Below, piece after piece: positions 1 to 9,098 of a DNA stretch of 64,000 nucleotides. The notes under the pieces are model-generated. The model did no database searches, was not told the origin of the DNA, and was given only the letters and a program-made list of their open reading frames with translations. Source of the DNA: Acidobacteria bacterium Ga0077534 (lineage in GTDB: Bacteria > Acidobacteriota > Blastocatellia > Pyrinomonadales > Pyrinomonadaceae); assembly GCA_001464455.1 (NCBI GenBank), contig LNEI01000025.1, positions 62,001 through 126,000 on the forward strand, given 5' to 3'. Positions within the stretch are counted from its first letter, which is position 1; each line of letters opens with the position of its first letter. The position numbers were made by a program, and so were the translations under genes.

Positions 1-767
1 TGCGAACGGCCGAGGAACTCGGCATCGTCTCCGAGCATATCCATCTCGACGCAGATGTGACTGACGAAGAGCTGATCGCTACTGTCGAATCGCTAAACGA
101 GCGCAGCGACGTCGACGGCATCCTTGTTCAGCTTCCGCTGCCAAAACACATCGACGAGCGGGAAGTGCTGGAGCGGATCGATCCGGAGAAAGATGTTGAC
201 GGCTTTCACCCCATAAACGCCGGCCGTTTGACGCAGGGCTATCCGGCCCTCGCTCCGTGTACACCGGCGGGCGTGATCGAGATACTTAACCGTTCTGATA
301 TTCCGATAGCGGGTCGCCACGCCGTCGTCGTGGGTCGTAGCAACATCGTCGGTAAGCCGATGGCGATGCTTTTTCTGAAGGAGAATGCGACGGTGACGAT
401 CTGCCATTCCCGGACAAAAGATCTCGCGGCGATCACGCGGCAAGCTGACATCCTGGTTGCGGCAATAGGCCGACCCGCATTTATAACGGGAGAACACATT
501 GGCGAAGGCTCGACGGTTATCGACGTAGGGATCAACAATTTTACGGACAGTTCGAGGGCGAATTCGATGTTCCCTGTAGATGACGTCGATAAACGCCTCG
601 CGACCATCGAGAAACGCGGCTTTACACTCGTTGGCGATGTGAATCCAAAGGATGCGATGGAAAAGGCGGCGAATTTTACTCCGGTTCCGGGCGGCGTCGG
701 GCTTCTGACAGTTGCGATGCTGATGAAGAATACAGTTGAGGCAGCGAAGATCAGGAGAGGACTGTGA
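1..767 (+). CDS. folD: FolD bifunctional methylenetetrahydrofolate dehydrogenase/cyclohydrolase (5'-truncated by window edge)
   Basis: Interconverts 5,10-methylene-THF and 10-formyl-THF with NADP in cytosolic one-carbon metabolism. The frame is open from base 3 to the left edge, so the start and the N-terminal part lie outside the window; the in-frame GTG at 57 is internal. Family signatures visible in order are DVDGILVQLPLPKHI, KDVDGFHP, PCTPAGVIEIL, the NADP-binding GRSNIVGKPMAMLF, DVGIN and the C-terminal TPVPGGVGLLTVAML. About 255 residues are present, against 280-300 usual for the family. The stop lies at the start of a purine-rich repeat that separates it from the MazG-like gene. Confidence 0.97.
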   Translation, partial: RTAEELGIVSEHIHLDADVTDEELIATVESLNERSDVDGILVQLPLPKHIDEREVLERIDPEKDVDGFHPINAGRLTQGYPALAPCTPAGVIEILNRSDIPIAGRHAVVVGRSNIVGKPMAMLFLKENATVTICHSRTKDLAAITRQADILVAAIGRPAFITGEHIGEGSTVIDVGINNFTDSSRANSMFPVDDVDKRLATIEKRGFTLVGDVNPKDAMEKAANFTPVPGGVGLLTVAMLMKNTVEAAKIRRGL

Positions 768-850
768 AAGGGAAAAGTGAAAAAGGGAAAAGGTGAAAAA
801 GCTAAGCAGTCTCACGCGGCGCCAGTTTTTCACGTTTCTGCTTTTTCCGG
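764..850. repeat. Purine-rich tandem and inverted repeat between folD and the MazG-like gene
   Basis: Two near-identical 15-16 bp units (GGGAAAAGTGAAAAA at 770-784 and GGGAAAAGGTGAAAAA at 785-800) follow a partial unit at 764-769. Complementary arms TTTTTCAC (826-833) and CTTTTTCC (841-848) lie across a roughly 25 bp GC-rich centre, so the whole stretch can fold back on itself. It overlaps the folD stop codon and ends just before the next ATG. It could act as a terminator or be a dispersed intergenic repeat; copy number elsewhere in the genome is unknown. Confidence 0.55.
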
Positions 851-859
851 CTTAAATTT

Positions 860-1165
860 ATGAATTTTGAAGAGTATCAAGCTGAAGCAAGCGTAACGGC
901 TCTCTATCCGCGGCGGATGGAGAATCTTGAGTATCCAACTTTGGGGCTCGCGGGTGAGGCGGGCGAGGTCGCGAATATCGTTAAGAAGATCCAACGCGAT
1001 CACGGCGGCGTTATTACTGACGACACGCGTGCGAAGCTCAAAGACGAGCTCGGCGACGTGCTCTGGTATATCTCCGCGTGTGCTGACGAACTTGGGCTGA
1101 CGCTGAACGAGGTTGCAGAGTTCAACGTTCAAAAGCTCGCCAAACGTCATAACCGAGCCGCGTAA
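860..1165 (+). CDS. MazG-like nucleoside triphosphate pyrophosphohydrolase
   Basis: A small all-alpha NTP-PPase of the MazG-like superfamily (101 aa). These enzymes hydrolyse (d)NTPs to NMP and PPi to clean the nucleotide pool. The metal-binding signature is clear: LGLAGEAGEV supplies the first acidic pair, and KDELGDVLWYIS supplies the ExxD helix. The length fits single-domain members rather than two-domain E. coli MazG. It ends 3 bp before coaE and is probably co-transcribed with it. The exact substrate cannot be read from the sequence. Confidence 0.88.
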   Translation: MNFEEYQAEASVTALYPRRMENLEYPTLGLAGEAGEVANIVKKIQRDHGGVITDDTRAKLKDELGDVLWYISACADELGLTLNEVAEFNVQKLAKRHNRAA

Positions 1166-1168
1166 AAG

Positions 1169-1786
1169 ATGGTAAAAGTCGGCTTGACAGGATCGATAGC
1201 GGTTGGAAAATCGTTTGTTTGCGGCGAGTTCGAGAGGCTCGGCTGCTATGTTCTTGATGCCGATCAGACTGCGCGCGAGGTTGTTGCGGCAGGGAGCAAA
1301 GGTCTGGCTGAGATCGTCGAAAAGTTTGGGCCGGATATTCTGACAAGTGCGGGTGAACTCGATCGTCCGAAGATGGGAGCGATCGTTTTCGCTGACGAAG
1401 AAAAGCGAAAACTGCTTAATTCCATCGTCCATCCACGTGTTTTTGAGTCGCAGGATCTGTGGATAAAGGACATCGAAAAACGCGATCCAGACGCGATCGC
1501 GATCATCGATGCGGCATTGATGATCGAGTCGGGCGGGTATCGGCGGTTCGATAAACTGATTGTTGTCTGGTGTGAGCCTGCGATACAATTAAGACGGCTG
1601 ATGTCGCGCGACGGTTTGAGCGAGGCGGATGCCCGGAAACGCATTGCCGCCCAAATGCCGCAGGACGAAAAGAAGCGGTTTGCCGATCATTTGATCGATA
1701 CCTCGCTCGGATTCGAAGATACTCGCCGACAGACGCAAGATGTTTTCCGAAGGCTGAAGAGCTTCAGCGTAGGCCATGATGTTTAG
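1169..1786 (+). CDS. coaE: Dephospho-CoA kinase
   Basis: Last step of CoA synthesis: ATP-dependent phosphorylation of the 3'-hydroxyl of dephospho-CoA. The P-loop GSIAVGKS is at residues 8-15, followed by the VLDADQTAREVV substrate segment, HPRVF in the CoA-binding region and the lid-like SRDGLSEADARKRIAAQ. At 205 aa it has the usual length. The 3' end overlaps the first ATG of oppA1 by 11 bp, so translation of the transporter genes is probably coupled to it. Confidence 0.96.
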   Translation: MVKVGLTGSIAVGKSFVCGEFERLGCYVLDADQTAREVVAAGSKGLAEIVEKFGPDILTSAGELDRPKMGAIVFADEEKRKLLNSIVHPRVFESQDLWIKDIEKRDPDAIAIIDAALMIESGGYRRFDKLIVVWCEPAIQLRRLMSRDGLSEADARKRIAAQMPQDEKKRFADHLIDTSLGFEDTRRQTQDVFRRLKSFSVGHDV

Positions 1787-3644
1787 GTCGATACGAAAGA
1801 TACAGCAGGCATCTATCCGGCAGAAAAGGCTGGTGCTTGTTACCGCGCTTGCTGTTCTCACTTTGGCCTGCGAAGAACTTCGGCCTCCAAAAGTCGAACC
1901 GTTCTATGCCGTCACAGTTCCACCGCGTGTTCAGGAACTCAGATGGAGCAACGGGAACGCACCGAAGTCACTCGACCCGGCGATGGCATCCGCCGCACCT
2001 GAGACAGACATTGTCAGAGCGATCTATGAGGGATTGACCGATCTCGACAGCCGGAGCTTACGAGAGACGCCGGGTGTTGCAGAACGCTGGGAATCGAGTG
2101 AGGACCTGAAGACGTGGACATTTTATCTTCGCAAGGATGCCCGCTGGTCAAACGGAGAACGAGTGACCGCGAAGGATTTTGTCGCTTCCTGGAAACGGCT
2201 CGCCGGGATGCGAGAAAAGGCGACAAGTAACTATCTTTTCCAGAATATTGTAGGAATGAGATCGAGGGGCGCCGATCCGGCTACCGGCGAACCGCTTGAT
2301 TTTCTCCCGCCCGTCGACCCCGCTGCCGTTGGTGTCGAACCGAGAGCGAGCGACGTGATGTCGCAGGTAAAACTATCCCCGGCTGCGGATCCCGCCCAGC
2401 CGCAACAGGCAAGCCCGTCGTCTCCTGTGGCGAAGACGCCAGCCCAATCTGCATTTGGGGTTGAGGCGGTCGATGAGCAAACGCTAAAGGTTTCGCTTGT
2501 CCTACCTGATAAGGACCTGCCCAGGCTTGTAGCTCATCCGGTCTTTCGGCCAGTTTACGAGGGTGGTGCCGGGATGGAGAGCGGTAAGATCACACCGGAT
2601 GTCGTAACGAACGGCGCGTTCAGGATCGTGCGAATTGGCGAAGACGGTGTTTCGCTTGAGCGTTCGGAGAGTTACTGGAACCGAGAAGCGGTCGCGCTGG
2701 AGCGAATTCGATTTGTGCCTGCGAGCTCTGCGGAAAATGCCCTGGAAGCCTATAAGAGAGGCGAAGTCGACATCGTTACCAACGCGGCATTCGAGCCGCT
2801 GGCGTTAAAGCTGCTGGCCCCTTATGAGGATTTTCGACGGACAACGCACAGCGCTCTTAATTTTTACGAGTTCAATACGGAGAAGGCACCGTTTTCCGAT
2901 CGACGCGTTCGCGAGGCTTTGGCTATCGCTATTGACCGAGCAAAGCTGACTGATGGAGATCTCGAAGGGACCAATCAACCTGCGTATTCGTTTTTCCCAC
3001 TTGGCGAGCGCCGGAATGAAGCATTGGCCCTGGATACTCTTAAGGCAAAAGATCTGCTTGAAAAGGCTGGATTCGCAGGCGGCGAAGGATTTCCGGTCAT
3101 CCGTCTGGTCATCAACCGCAACAATACGCAAAACCGCATCGCCCGGTCGGTCGCACGGATGTGGAAGCAAAATCTGAACATTGAAACCGAGATCGTTGTT
3201 CGAGAGGCGAAGGACATGGACGAGGTGCGTCAGCAAAAGGACTATGACCTCCTTCGCCGCGGGATCGTGCTGCCGACCAATGACGAACTGGTTAATCTAG
3301 AATCGGTTCTCGGCTCTGCCCGTAAGCCTCCGACCCCGACACCTGCGGAAGTGCAGCCCGAAGATAAACTGCCTACTCCTGACCCGCGTATCGAGTTTAC
3401 GGACCCCGAACGCGGGCCGCTCGGCCTGACTGCCGAGACGCCAACTCCGTCGCCAACACCTGCAACCGAAGTGCTTTCGGAGGCGGATGCAGTCTTCGAT
3501 CTACGGGTGATTCCGCTCTATTTTCCAACGTCTTATTCGCTCGTTAAACCATACGTTCGAGGTTTTGAGGTCAACGGGCTTGACGCACCATCGCTAAAAG
3601 AGGTTAGTATAGACAGCAATTGGCAACCGCGAACGGCCCGATAG
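1776..3644 (+). CDS. Peptide ABC transporter substrate-binding lipoprotein (OppA/DppA family, SBP_bac_5), first of two
   Basis: Periplasmic solute-binding protein expected to deliver oligopeptides to the OppBC permease. It has a basic N-terminus and hydrophobic stretch ending in a lipobox-like LTLAC near residue 32. The SBP_bac_5 features LRWSNGNAPKSLDP, YEGLTDLD, WTFYLRKDARWSNGE and VTAKDFVASWKRL follow. Two insertions are unusual: a Pro/Ala/Ser-rich stretch near residues 200-225 and a Pro/Thr-rich stretch of about 60 residues near 510-565 (KPPTPTPAEVQPEDK, ETPTPSPTPATEV) within the C-terminal part. The start is ATG 1776, with ATG 1779 as an alternative, both inside the end of coaE. Its sequence differs clearly from the next SBP, so it is not a recent copy. 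Confidence 0.9.
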   Translation: MMFRSIRKIQQASIRQKRLVLVTALAVLTLACEELRPPKVEPFYAVTVPPRVQELRWSNGNAPKSLDPAMASAAPETDIVRAIYEGLTDLDSRSLRETPGVAERWESSEDLKTWTFYLRKDARWSNGERVTAKDFVASWKRLAGMREKATSNYLFQNIVGMRSRGADPATGEPLDFLPPVDPAAVGVEPRASDVMSQVKLSPAADPAQPQQASPSSPVAKTPAQSAFGVEAVDEQTLKVSLVLPDKDLPRLVAHPVFRPVYEGGAGMESGKITPDVVTNGAFRIVRIGEDGVSLERSESYWNREAVALERIRFVPASSAENALEAYKRGEVDIVTNAAFEPLALKLLAPYEDFRRTTHSALNFYEFNTEKAPFSDRRVREALAIAIDRAKLTDGDLEGTNQPAYSFFPLGERRNEALALDTLKAKDLLEKAGFAGGEGFPVIRLVINRNNTQNRIARSVARMWKQNLNIETEIVVREAKDMDEVRQQKDYDLLRRGIVLPTNDELVNLESVLGSARKPPTPTPAEVQPEDKLPTPDPRIEFTDPERGPLGLTAETPTPSPTPATEVLSEADAVFDLRVIPLYFPTSYSLVKPYVRGFEVNGLDAPSLKEVSIDSNWQPRTAR

Positions 3645-3689
3645 CGTTCGTTCTCTCGACCCTAAAGCTCGATACTCATTCGGTCTCGT

Positions 3690-5717
3690 ATGATCAAAGC
3701 TTTGCTTCGCGGATACCGTATAGCCTTGACCGCACTGATAGCGGTGGGGCTGCTGAGCTCGTGTTCCACGTCGGCTGACTCCCGCTATTTTGGCAAAACC
3801 GAACCTCCAGCAGAGAACATTCTAAGGTATATTTCGGGCCCGGAACCTGAGATCCTTGACCCTCAGATCTCTGACGGCCAGCCCGAGGCCCGTATATACA
3901 TGGCCCTTTTCGAAGGGCTGGTCGAATATGGCCCGAAGGACCAGCAGCCGATACCGGCGCTCGCCAAACGTTGGGAGATAAGCAGCAAGGTCGACGAGTT
4001 TGTTTTCCATCTTCGCGACGACGCGAAATGGAGCGACGGCAAGCCGATCACGGCCCGCGATTTTGTTTACAGCTATCGCCGCGGATTTGATCCCAAAACG
4101 ATCTCGCGCACCGCACAACTGGGATTCTTCGTGAAGTATTCCGAAGCTTTCAAGAGCGGCGGGGTTTTTGTGAAGAAAGGCGACAGCTACCTGCTGGAAA
4201 AAGACTTCGGGGCGACGGAGCACGAGCGGGCTCCGCAGCTGGGTCCTGAGACCGAGCACAACAAGTTCATGCGTTCAGCGTCGCGGCTTGTGCTCGACGG
4301 AGACGAAAAGAAACGCGCCAAGGCTCTCGCTGCAGATCCAAAACTGGCTGAGGCGGTAAACGGAGCCGAGCTCGTGCCCGTAAAGGCCGAAGACATCGGC
4401 GTCGAAGCTATCGATGATAGAAGCGTCAGGATAACTCTTCGTCAAAGTGCGCCGTTCTTTCTCGGTTTGCTTGCTCATCAATTTTTCCGGCTGGTCCCCG
4501 AACACGTAGTCGAGAAACATGGGAAAAACTGGACGCGGCCGCAGAATATAGTCACGAATGGGGCATTTAAGGTCAAAGAGCATCGCCCGTACGACGCACT
4601 GATCCTGGAAAAAGACCCGAACTATTGGGACGCGGCAAATGTCGGGCTGGACGGCATTCATTTTTACCCGATCGAAGAACTTTCGACGATCATGAACCTT
4701 TACAAAGCGGGATCGATCGATGCGATGCTCAATCACGTCGTGCCGAGTTCGTGGATCGGTGAGATTCGCCAGTATAAGGACGAGTATCTCGATTTTCCTG
4801 AGATAGCGCTCGCATACTACTCGATGAACACGCAGAAAGCGCCGTTCAATGACATCAAGGTTCGCAAGGCGTTCATCGCCGGCCTTGACCGCGAGGCACT
4901 TTCGAGTTTCCGCAAGATAACGCAGCCGCTTTATGCCATTTCGCCGACAGGTACGTTTCCTGATTATGACAAGGCTCGTGACCGTGTAAGCGAGGAACTG
5001 CGAAAAGAGCAGGGCGTCGCTCCAGAAGAATGGGCCAAGAAAGGACGATTTGACCGCGAACTTGCTCATAAACTGCTCGGCGAAGCGGGGTTTCCAGTGG
5101 TAAAAAAGGGAGACGGCTGGGAATGCCCTACCTTTCCGACGGACACGATATCGATAACGTATAACACGAACGAAAACAACCGGGCGGTGGCCGAGTTTAT
5201 TCAGGCCCAATGGAAGCAGAATCTGGGCATCACGGTTCCGCTCAAAACAATGGAGTTCAAGGCATTTCTGCCCTACATGAAAGGCCTTGAATATTCGGGA
5301 TTTTCGCAATTTCTGTGGTCAGGCGACTATATGGACCCGTATTCGTTCCTGAGTTTGATGTACGGCCCGTCGAACGAGGGGGCCACGGGATACTATGATC
5401 CCAAATTCGATAAAATGCTCGACGAGGCAAATTCGGAACTCGATCCGATAAAGCGGTACGATACACTTGCGAGGGCTGAGTTTTATCTTCTCGATCAGGC
5501 CCCGGTGGTTCCGCTCACGGTGAACGCGACCAACTGGCTCAAAAAGCCGTATTTGAAAGGGATGTACCCGAATCCGGGAACGCTCATCCCATGGAAGTTT
5601 GTCTATATCGAACGCGATCCCGCGAAATGGGACCGCGACGTAAGCAACATAATGACGACGCCGGATGCTAGGGTCGATAAACATTTGGCCGATCTGGTAA
5701 GTTCGAATTCGAAATAA
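3690..5717 (+). CDS. oppA: Peptide ABC transporter substrate-binding lipoprotein (OppA family), second of two
   Basis: SBP_bac_5 protein of 675 aa with lipobox LLSSC near residue 25. Family features are ILRYISGPEPEILDP, MALFEGLVEY, FVFHLRDDAKWSDGKPIT, RDFVYSYRRG, VTNGAFKV and YYSMNTQKAPFNDIKVRKAF. The C-terminal lobe keeps QAQWKQNLGI and the YSFLSLMYGPSNEGATGY segment. It is somewhat longer than E. coli OppA (543 aa) because of an insertion near residues 150-230. It lies 3 bp upstream of oppB and is the more canonical of the two binding proteins, so it is the more likely main partner of the permease. Confidence 0.93.
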   Translation: MIKALLRGYRIALTALIAVGLLSSCSTSADSRYFGKTEPPAENILRYISGPEPEILDPQISDGQPEARIYMALFEGLVEYGPKDQQPIPALAKRWEISSKVDEFVFHLRDDAKWSDGKPITARDFVYSYRRGFDPKTISRTAQLGFFVKYSEAFKSGGVFVKKGDSYLLEKDFGATEHERAPQLGPETEHNKFMRSASRLVLDGDEKKRAKALAADPKLAEAVNGAELVPVKAEDIGVEAIDDRSVRITLRQSAPFFLGLLAHQFFRLVPEHVVEKHGKNWTRPQNIVTNGAFKVKEHRPYDALILEKDPNYWDAANVGLDGIHFYPIEELSTIMNLYKAGSIDAMLNHVVPSSWIGEIRQYKDEYLDFPEIALAYYSMNTQKAPFNDIKVRKAFIAGLDREALSSFRKITQPLYAISPTGTFPDYDKARDRVSEELRKEQGVAPEEWAKKGRFDRELAHKLLGEAGFPVVKKGDGWECPTFPTDTISITYNTNENNRAVAEFIQAQWKQNLGITVPLKTMEFKAFLPYMKGLEYSGFSQFLWSGDYMDPYSFLSLMYGPSNEGATGYYDPKFDKMLDEANSELDPIKRYDTLARAEFYLLDQAPVVPLTVNATNWLKKPYLKGMYPNPGTLIPWKFVYIERDPAKWDRDVSNIMTTPDARVDKHLADLVSSNSK

Positions 5718-5720
5718 TCC

Positions 5721-6638
5721 GTGCTAAGTTTCATACTCCGCCGATTACTGATCATGATCCCGATGGCCCTGCTCGTCGTCTCTTTGACGTGGGGTTTGAT
5801 CCGTATCGCTCCCGGGAATTTTTATTCGACGGAGAGGAAGCTGCCTGCGGCGGTCGAGGCGACGATCCGGGCAAAATATGGACTCGATGACCCTTGGTAC
5901 AAGCAGTATGCGACGATGATGTCGAACGTCGTTCGCGGTGATTTTGGCGACTCGCTCAAGTATCAGGGCCAGACGGTCAACGAAATAATCTGGCGGCACC
6001 TGCCGTATTCGGCGACGATAGGAATTCTCGCTTATTTGTTTGCCTTGATCGTAGGATTGGGTGCAGGTACTTATGCGGCGCTTAAGCAGAATTCGATCCT
6101 CGATTTCGGCCCGATGTCGCTAGCCATGTTCGGGCTATCGATACCTAATTTCGTACTAGCTCCCGTGCTGGTCATGATCTTTGCATTTTGGCTGTATGCC
6201 TTGCCGCCCGCGCGTTGGGGTGGGTTTTCGAGTCTGATACTACCGGTAATAACGCTAGGAGCTATCTACGCAGCCTACATCGCTCGCCTGACTCGTGCCG
6301 GAATGCTCGAGGTCCTTAGATCGGATTTTATACGAACAGCTCGTGCAAAGGGCCTTAATGACCGTACCGTTCTCTTACGGCACGCATTTCGCGGCGGGAT
6401 CCTGCCGGTCATTTCGTTTACCGGCCCGGCGCTCGCGGCTCTGCTGGCGGGAACGGTCGTCGTCGAAAAAGTTTACGCGCTGCCGGGCCTGGGCGATATT
6501 TTTATCAAGGCCGTGCTCAATCGTGACGAGCCTTTGGTGCTCGGGATCGTGGCGTTTCTGTCGATCCTGATCATGGCATTTAATCTGATCGTCGATATCA
6601 GCTACGGATTTCTCGATCCGCGCATTCGCTACGAATAA
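5721..6638 (+). CDS. oppB: Oligopeptide ABC transporter permease OppB
   Basis: Inner-membrane permease subunit (305 aa) with about six transmembrane helices. The N-terminus (LSFILRRLLIMIPMALLVVS) and the cytoplasmic EAA loop TARAKGLNDRTVLLRHAFRG, which docks on the ATPases, are typical of the OppB/DppB type. The C-terminal FLDPRIRYE is the standard family ending. The start codon is GTG at 5721, three bases after the oppA stop, with no good ribosome-binding site, which suggests translational coupling. Its TAA overlaps the oppC ATG by one base. Confidence 0.95.
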   Translation: MLSFILRRLLIMIPMALLVVSLTWGLIRIAPGNFYSTERKLPAAVEATIRAKYGLDDPWYKQYATMMSNVVRGDFGDSLKYQGQTVNEIIWRHLPYSATIGILAYLFALIVGLGAGTYAALKQNSILDFGPMSLAMFGLSIPNFVLAPVLVMIFAFWLYALPPARWGGFSSLILPVITLGAIYAAYIARLTRAGMLEVLRSDFIRTARAKGLNDRTVLLRHAFRGGILPVISFTGPALAALLAGTVVVEKVYALPGLGDIFIKAVLNRDEPLVLGIVAFLSILIMAFNLIVDISYGFLDPRIRYE

Positions 6639-7600
6639 TGGAAGAAGTGGAGAAAACAACGGCAGGAACATCGCTGTGGAGCGATGCCTGGAAACGGCTC
6701 AGGCGTAACAAGCTTGCGTTCGTCAGCCTTTGTTTTCTTGCGTTTATGGTCGTTGCGGTCATCGCCGGCCCGTCAATAATTTTCTGGACGACTGGTTTCA
6801 CCTACGAATCGACACCCACTGATCGAGCACTCGTTAGAGCATTTCCGCCGTCGCTTTTGCATCCGATGGGCACGGATGATCAGGGCCGCGACATGCTGGC
6901 TCGCGTTTTGCAGGGCGGCCGGGTCTCGCTGATGGTCGGTATCATTTCGACGATCGTCTCGCTCATCGTTGGCGTTTCTTACGGGGCGATCGCAGGTTAT
7001 CTGGGCGGAAAGATCGACAACATCATGATGCGGATCGTCGATGTTATCTATGCGATCCCTTACATTTTGATCGTCATCGTTCTGCTTTCAGTTTTTGGCG
7101 GAGCGAGCACGCCGGCGTGGATAAAATGGCTTTCGACCAACATCGGCGGAGCACAGAATCAGGGTTTGAGCCAGCTTTTCCTGCTGTTCTTCGCCCTCGG
7201 GCTGGTGTCGTGGCTGACCATGGCTCGCGTTGTGCGCGGACAGATCTTGAGCCTCAAGAACCAGGACTTTGTAATGGCCGCACGGGCGACGGGCGTTGGA
7301 ACATTTGGGATAATCTTTCGGCACTTGATACCTAACGCTCTCGGCCCCGTCGTCGTTTATGCCACGCTGACGATCCCGAGCGTGATGCTCACCGAGGCGT
7401 TTCTGTCCTTTCTCGGCCTTGGCGTTCAGGCTCCGTACGCTTCGTGGGGAAGCCTTGCCGACATCGGCATTAAGAATCTGGCGATCTATCCGTGGCAGCT
7501 TATTTTTCCCGGCGTGACGATGGCACTCACGCTGTTTGCTTTGAATTTTGTAGGTGATGGCCTGCGTGATGCCCTCGATCCGCAGACCCGCAAGTTTTAG
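6638..7600 (+). CDS. oppC: Oligopeptide ABC transporter permease OppC
   Basis: Second permease subunit (320 aa). It has the OppC_N domain (WKRLRRNKLAFVSLCFLAFM), the family motif HPMGTDDQGRDMLARVLQGG, and the EAA loop AARATGVGTFGIIFRHLIPN. The C-terminus GDGLRDALDPQTRK is typical. The ATG sits in a TAATG overlap with oppB. It pairs with OppB to form the transmembrane pore. Confidence 0.95.
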   Translation: MEEVEKTTAGTSLWSDAWKRLRRNKLAFVSLCFLAFMVVAVIAGPSIIFWTTGFTYESTPTDRALVRAFPPSLLHPMGTDDQGRDMLARVLQGGRVSLMVGIISTIVSLIVGVSYGAIAGYLGGKIDNIMMRIVDVIYAIPYILIVIVLLSVFGGASTPAWIKWLSTNIGGAQNQGLSQLFLLFFALGLVSWLTMARVVRGQILSLKNQDFVMAARATGVGTFGIIFRHLIPNALGPVVVYATLTIPSVMLTEAFLSFLGLGVQAPYASWGSLADIGIKNLAIYPWQLIFPGVTMALTLFALNFVGDGLRDALDPQTRKF

Positions 7601-7611
7601 TTTTTCAAACG

Positions 7612-8103
7612 ATGATAGTCAGGTTCTTTTCTGTTGCGGCGATCGTGCTGGTCGCCTTTGGTTCGGTAAATGCACAGGCTTCAAAGCCGTTGAAAGTGAT
7701 TAGGGAAGGGGTCGGGATCGACGGGATTGTTGTCGGCAGATCTACTTCGGCAGATGTCATAAAAAAATACGGCAAGGTCTATCGATGGGAGATAAACAAA
7801 AAGTACTCGTATCAAATGACCTACTCAGAACTTGGCCTTTCGTTCTACCTGTGTCAGAACGACAAGCGAGAGGAGATCTTTCTGATCGAGATCAAATCGC
7901 CATTTAAGGGTAAAACGTCGAAAGGCGTGACCCTTGCGAGATCGACGAAAGAAGAAACGGAAAAGATATACGGTAAGCCTAAAGAGGGCTTTCAGTATCC
8001 GGGAATCCACTTTTATTACAACAAATACGGCAATCGGAACTTGATCACCGAGATAGATATCGTCGAAAAAACCGGCCTTCGTCAGTGTGACGCCAAGAAA
8101 TGA
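7612..8103 (+). CDS. Exported protein with internal repeat, embedded in the opp operon
   Basis: A 163-aa protein with a clear Sec signal peptide (hydrophobic core, then VNAQA near residues 20-24), so it is periplasmic or secreted. No named family is recognised. The mature part contains two similar units: VGRSTSADVIKKYGKV near 40-55 followed by GLSFYL, and LARSTKEETEKIYGKP near 103-118 followed by GIHFYYN. This looks like an internal duplication of a small beta-rich repeat. Its stop overlaps the oppD ATG in an ATGA arrangement, so the two are translationally coupled. A role in peptide uptake is an inference from position only. Confidence 0.8.
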   Translation: MIVRFFSVAAIVLVAFGSVNAQASKPLKVIREGVGIDGIVVGRSTSADVIKKYGKVYRWEINKKYSYQMTYSELGLSFYLCQNDKREEIFLIEIKSPFKGKTSKGVTLARSTKEETEKIYGKPKEGFQYPGIHFYYNKYGNRNLITEIDIVEKTGLRQCDAKK

Positions 8104-9098
8104 ACGAAAACGGGCATAACATTCTCTCCGTTGACGGCCTTCGCACCCAGTTTGCGACCGAGGATGGCGTGGTCAAGGCGGTCGACGGTGTATCGTTTGA
8201 GCTGCGAAAGGGCGAGACGCTCGGGATCGTCGGCGAATCGGGAAGCGGCAAGTCCGTCACGAGCCTCTCGATCATGCGGCTGATCCAGGAACCGCCGGGC
8301 AAGATCGCGGGCGGAAAGATCACGTTTGACGGCACTGATCTGCTTTCGCTCCCGATGAACGACGTTCGGAAGCTTCGCGGCAAGCGCATTGCGATGATCT
8401 TTCAGGACCCGATGACCTCACTCAATCCGTTCCTGAAGATCTCGACACAGCTCACCGAAGTCACACGTCTCCACCTCGGCCACAACGCTCAGCAGGCCCG
8501 CGACCACGCGATCAAGATGCTCAAACTTGTCGGCATCTCGGATGCCGAAGAGCGGATGGACGGCTACCCGCATGAGTTGTCGGGCGGTATGCGACAGCGT
8601 GTGATGATCGCGATGGCGCTGAGCTGTGACCCGGAACTGCTGATCGCCGACGAACCGACGACCGCTCTCGACGTGACGATCCAGGCCCAGATCCTCGAGT
8701 TGATAAAAGAACTCAAAGACCGGATGGGCACCAGCGTGATCTTGATAACGCACGACCTCGGCGTCGTCGCGGGAATGACCGATCGCGTCATCGTAATGTA
8801 CGCGGGCAAGGTTTTTGAGATCGCCCCGACGGCCGAGCTCTTCAAACGGCCGGCAAACCCTTATACGCGCGGACTGCTTCGCAGCGTTCCCGATCCTGAG
8901 CACGAGCGAGGCGTACCGCTCTATCAGATCCCGGGCCAGCCGCCCGATGTCGCGAACCTGCCTCCCGGCTGTTCGTTTGCGCCGCGGTGCGAGCGGGCTG
9001 AGGACATCTGCCGAAGTGAGTTTCCGCCGTTTGTCGAGATAGATCCGGGGCACCATTCGCTGTGCCATTTTGCACAAGAGGTTTTTAAGGAGGCGTGA
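8100..9098 (+). CDS. oppD: Oligopeptide ABC transporter ATP-binding protein OppD
   Basis: ATPase subunit (332 aa) of the peptide importer. Walker A is GESGSGKS, the ABC signature is LSGGMRQR, Walker B is LLIADEPTTALD and the switch histidine is in LITHDLG. The C-terminal oligopeptide/dipeptide transporter (oligo_HPY) extension includes CSFAPRCERAEDIC, whose cysteines match those of family members with an Fe-S cluster. The start overlaps the upstream gene by four bases. The stop overlaps the next gene's ATG by one base. Confidence 0.96.
   Translation: MNENGHNILSVDGLRTQFATEDGVVKAVDGVSFELRKGETLGIVGESGSGKSVTSLSIMRLIQEPPGKIAGGKITFDGTDLLSLPMNDVRKLRGKRIAMIFQDPMTSLNPFLKISTQLTEVTRLHLGHNAQQARDHAIKMLKLVGISDAEERMDGYPHELSGGMRQRVMIAMALSCDPELLIADEPTTALDVTIQAQILELIKELKDRMGTSVILITHDLGVVAGMTDRVIVMYAGKVFEIAPTAELFKRPANPYTRGLLRSVPDPEHERGVPLYQIPGQPPDVANLPPGCSFAPRCERAEDICRSEFPPFVEIDPGHHSLCHFAQEVFKEA

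Noticed and set aside
93-833. 246-codon minus-strand frame
   Set aside because: Antisense to folD, which has all its motifs on the plus strand.
4275-5309. 344-codon open frame on the minus strand
   Set aside because: It is antisense to the middle of the well-supported oppA gene, with Arg/Phe-rich composition and no domain; the reading is a shadow.
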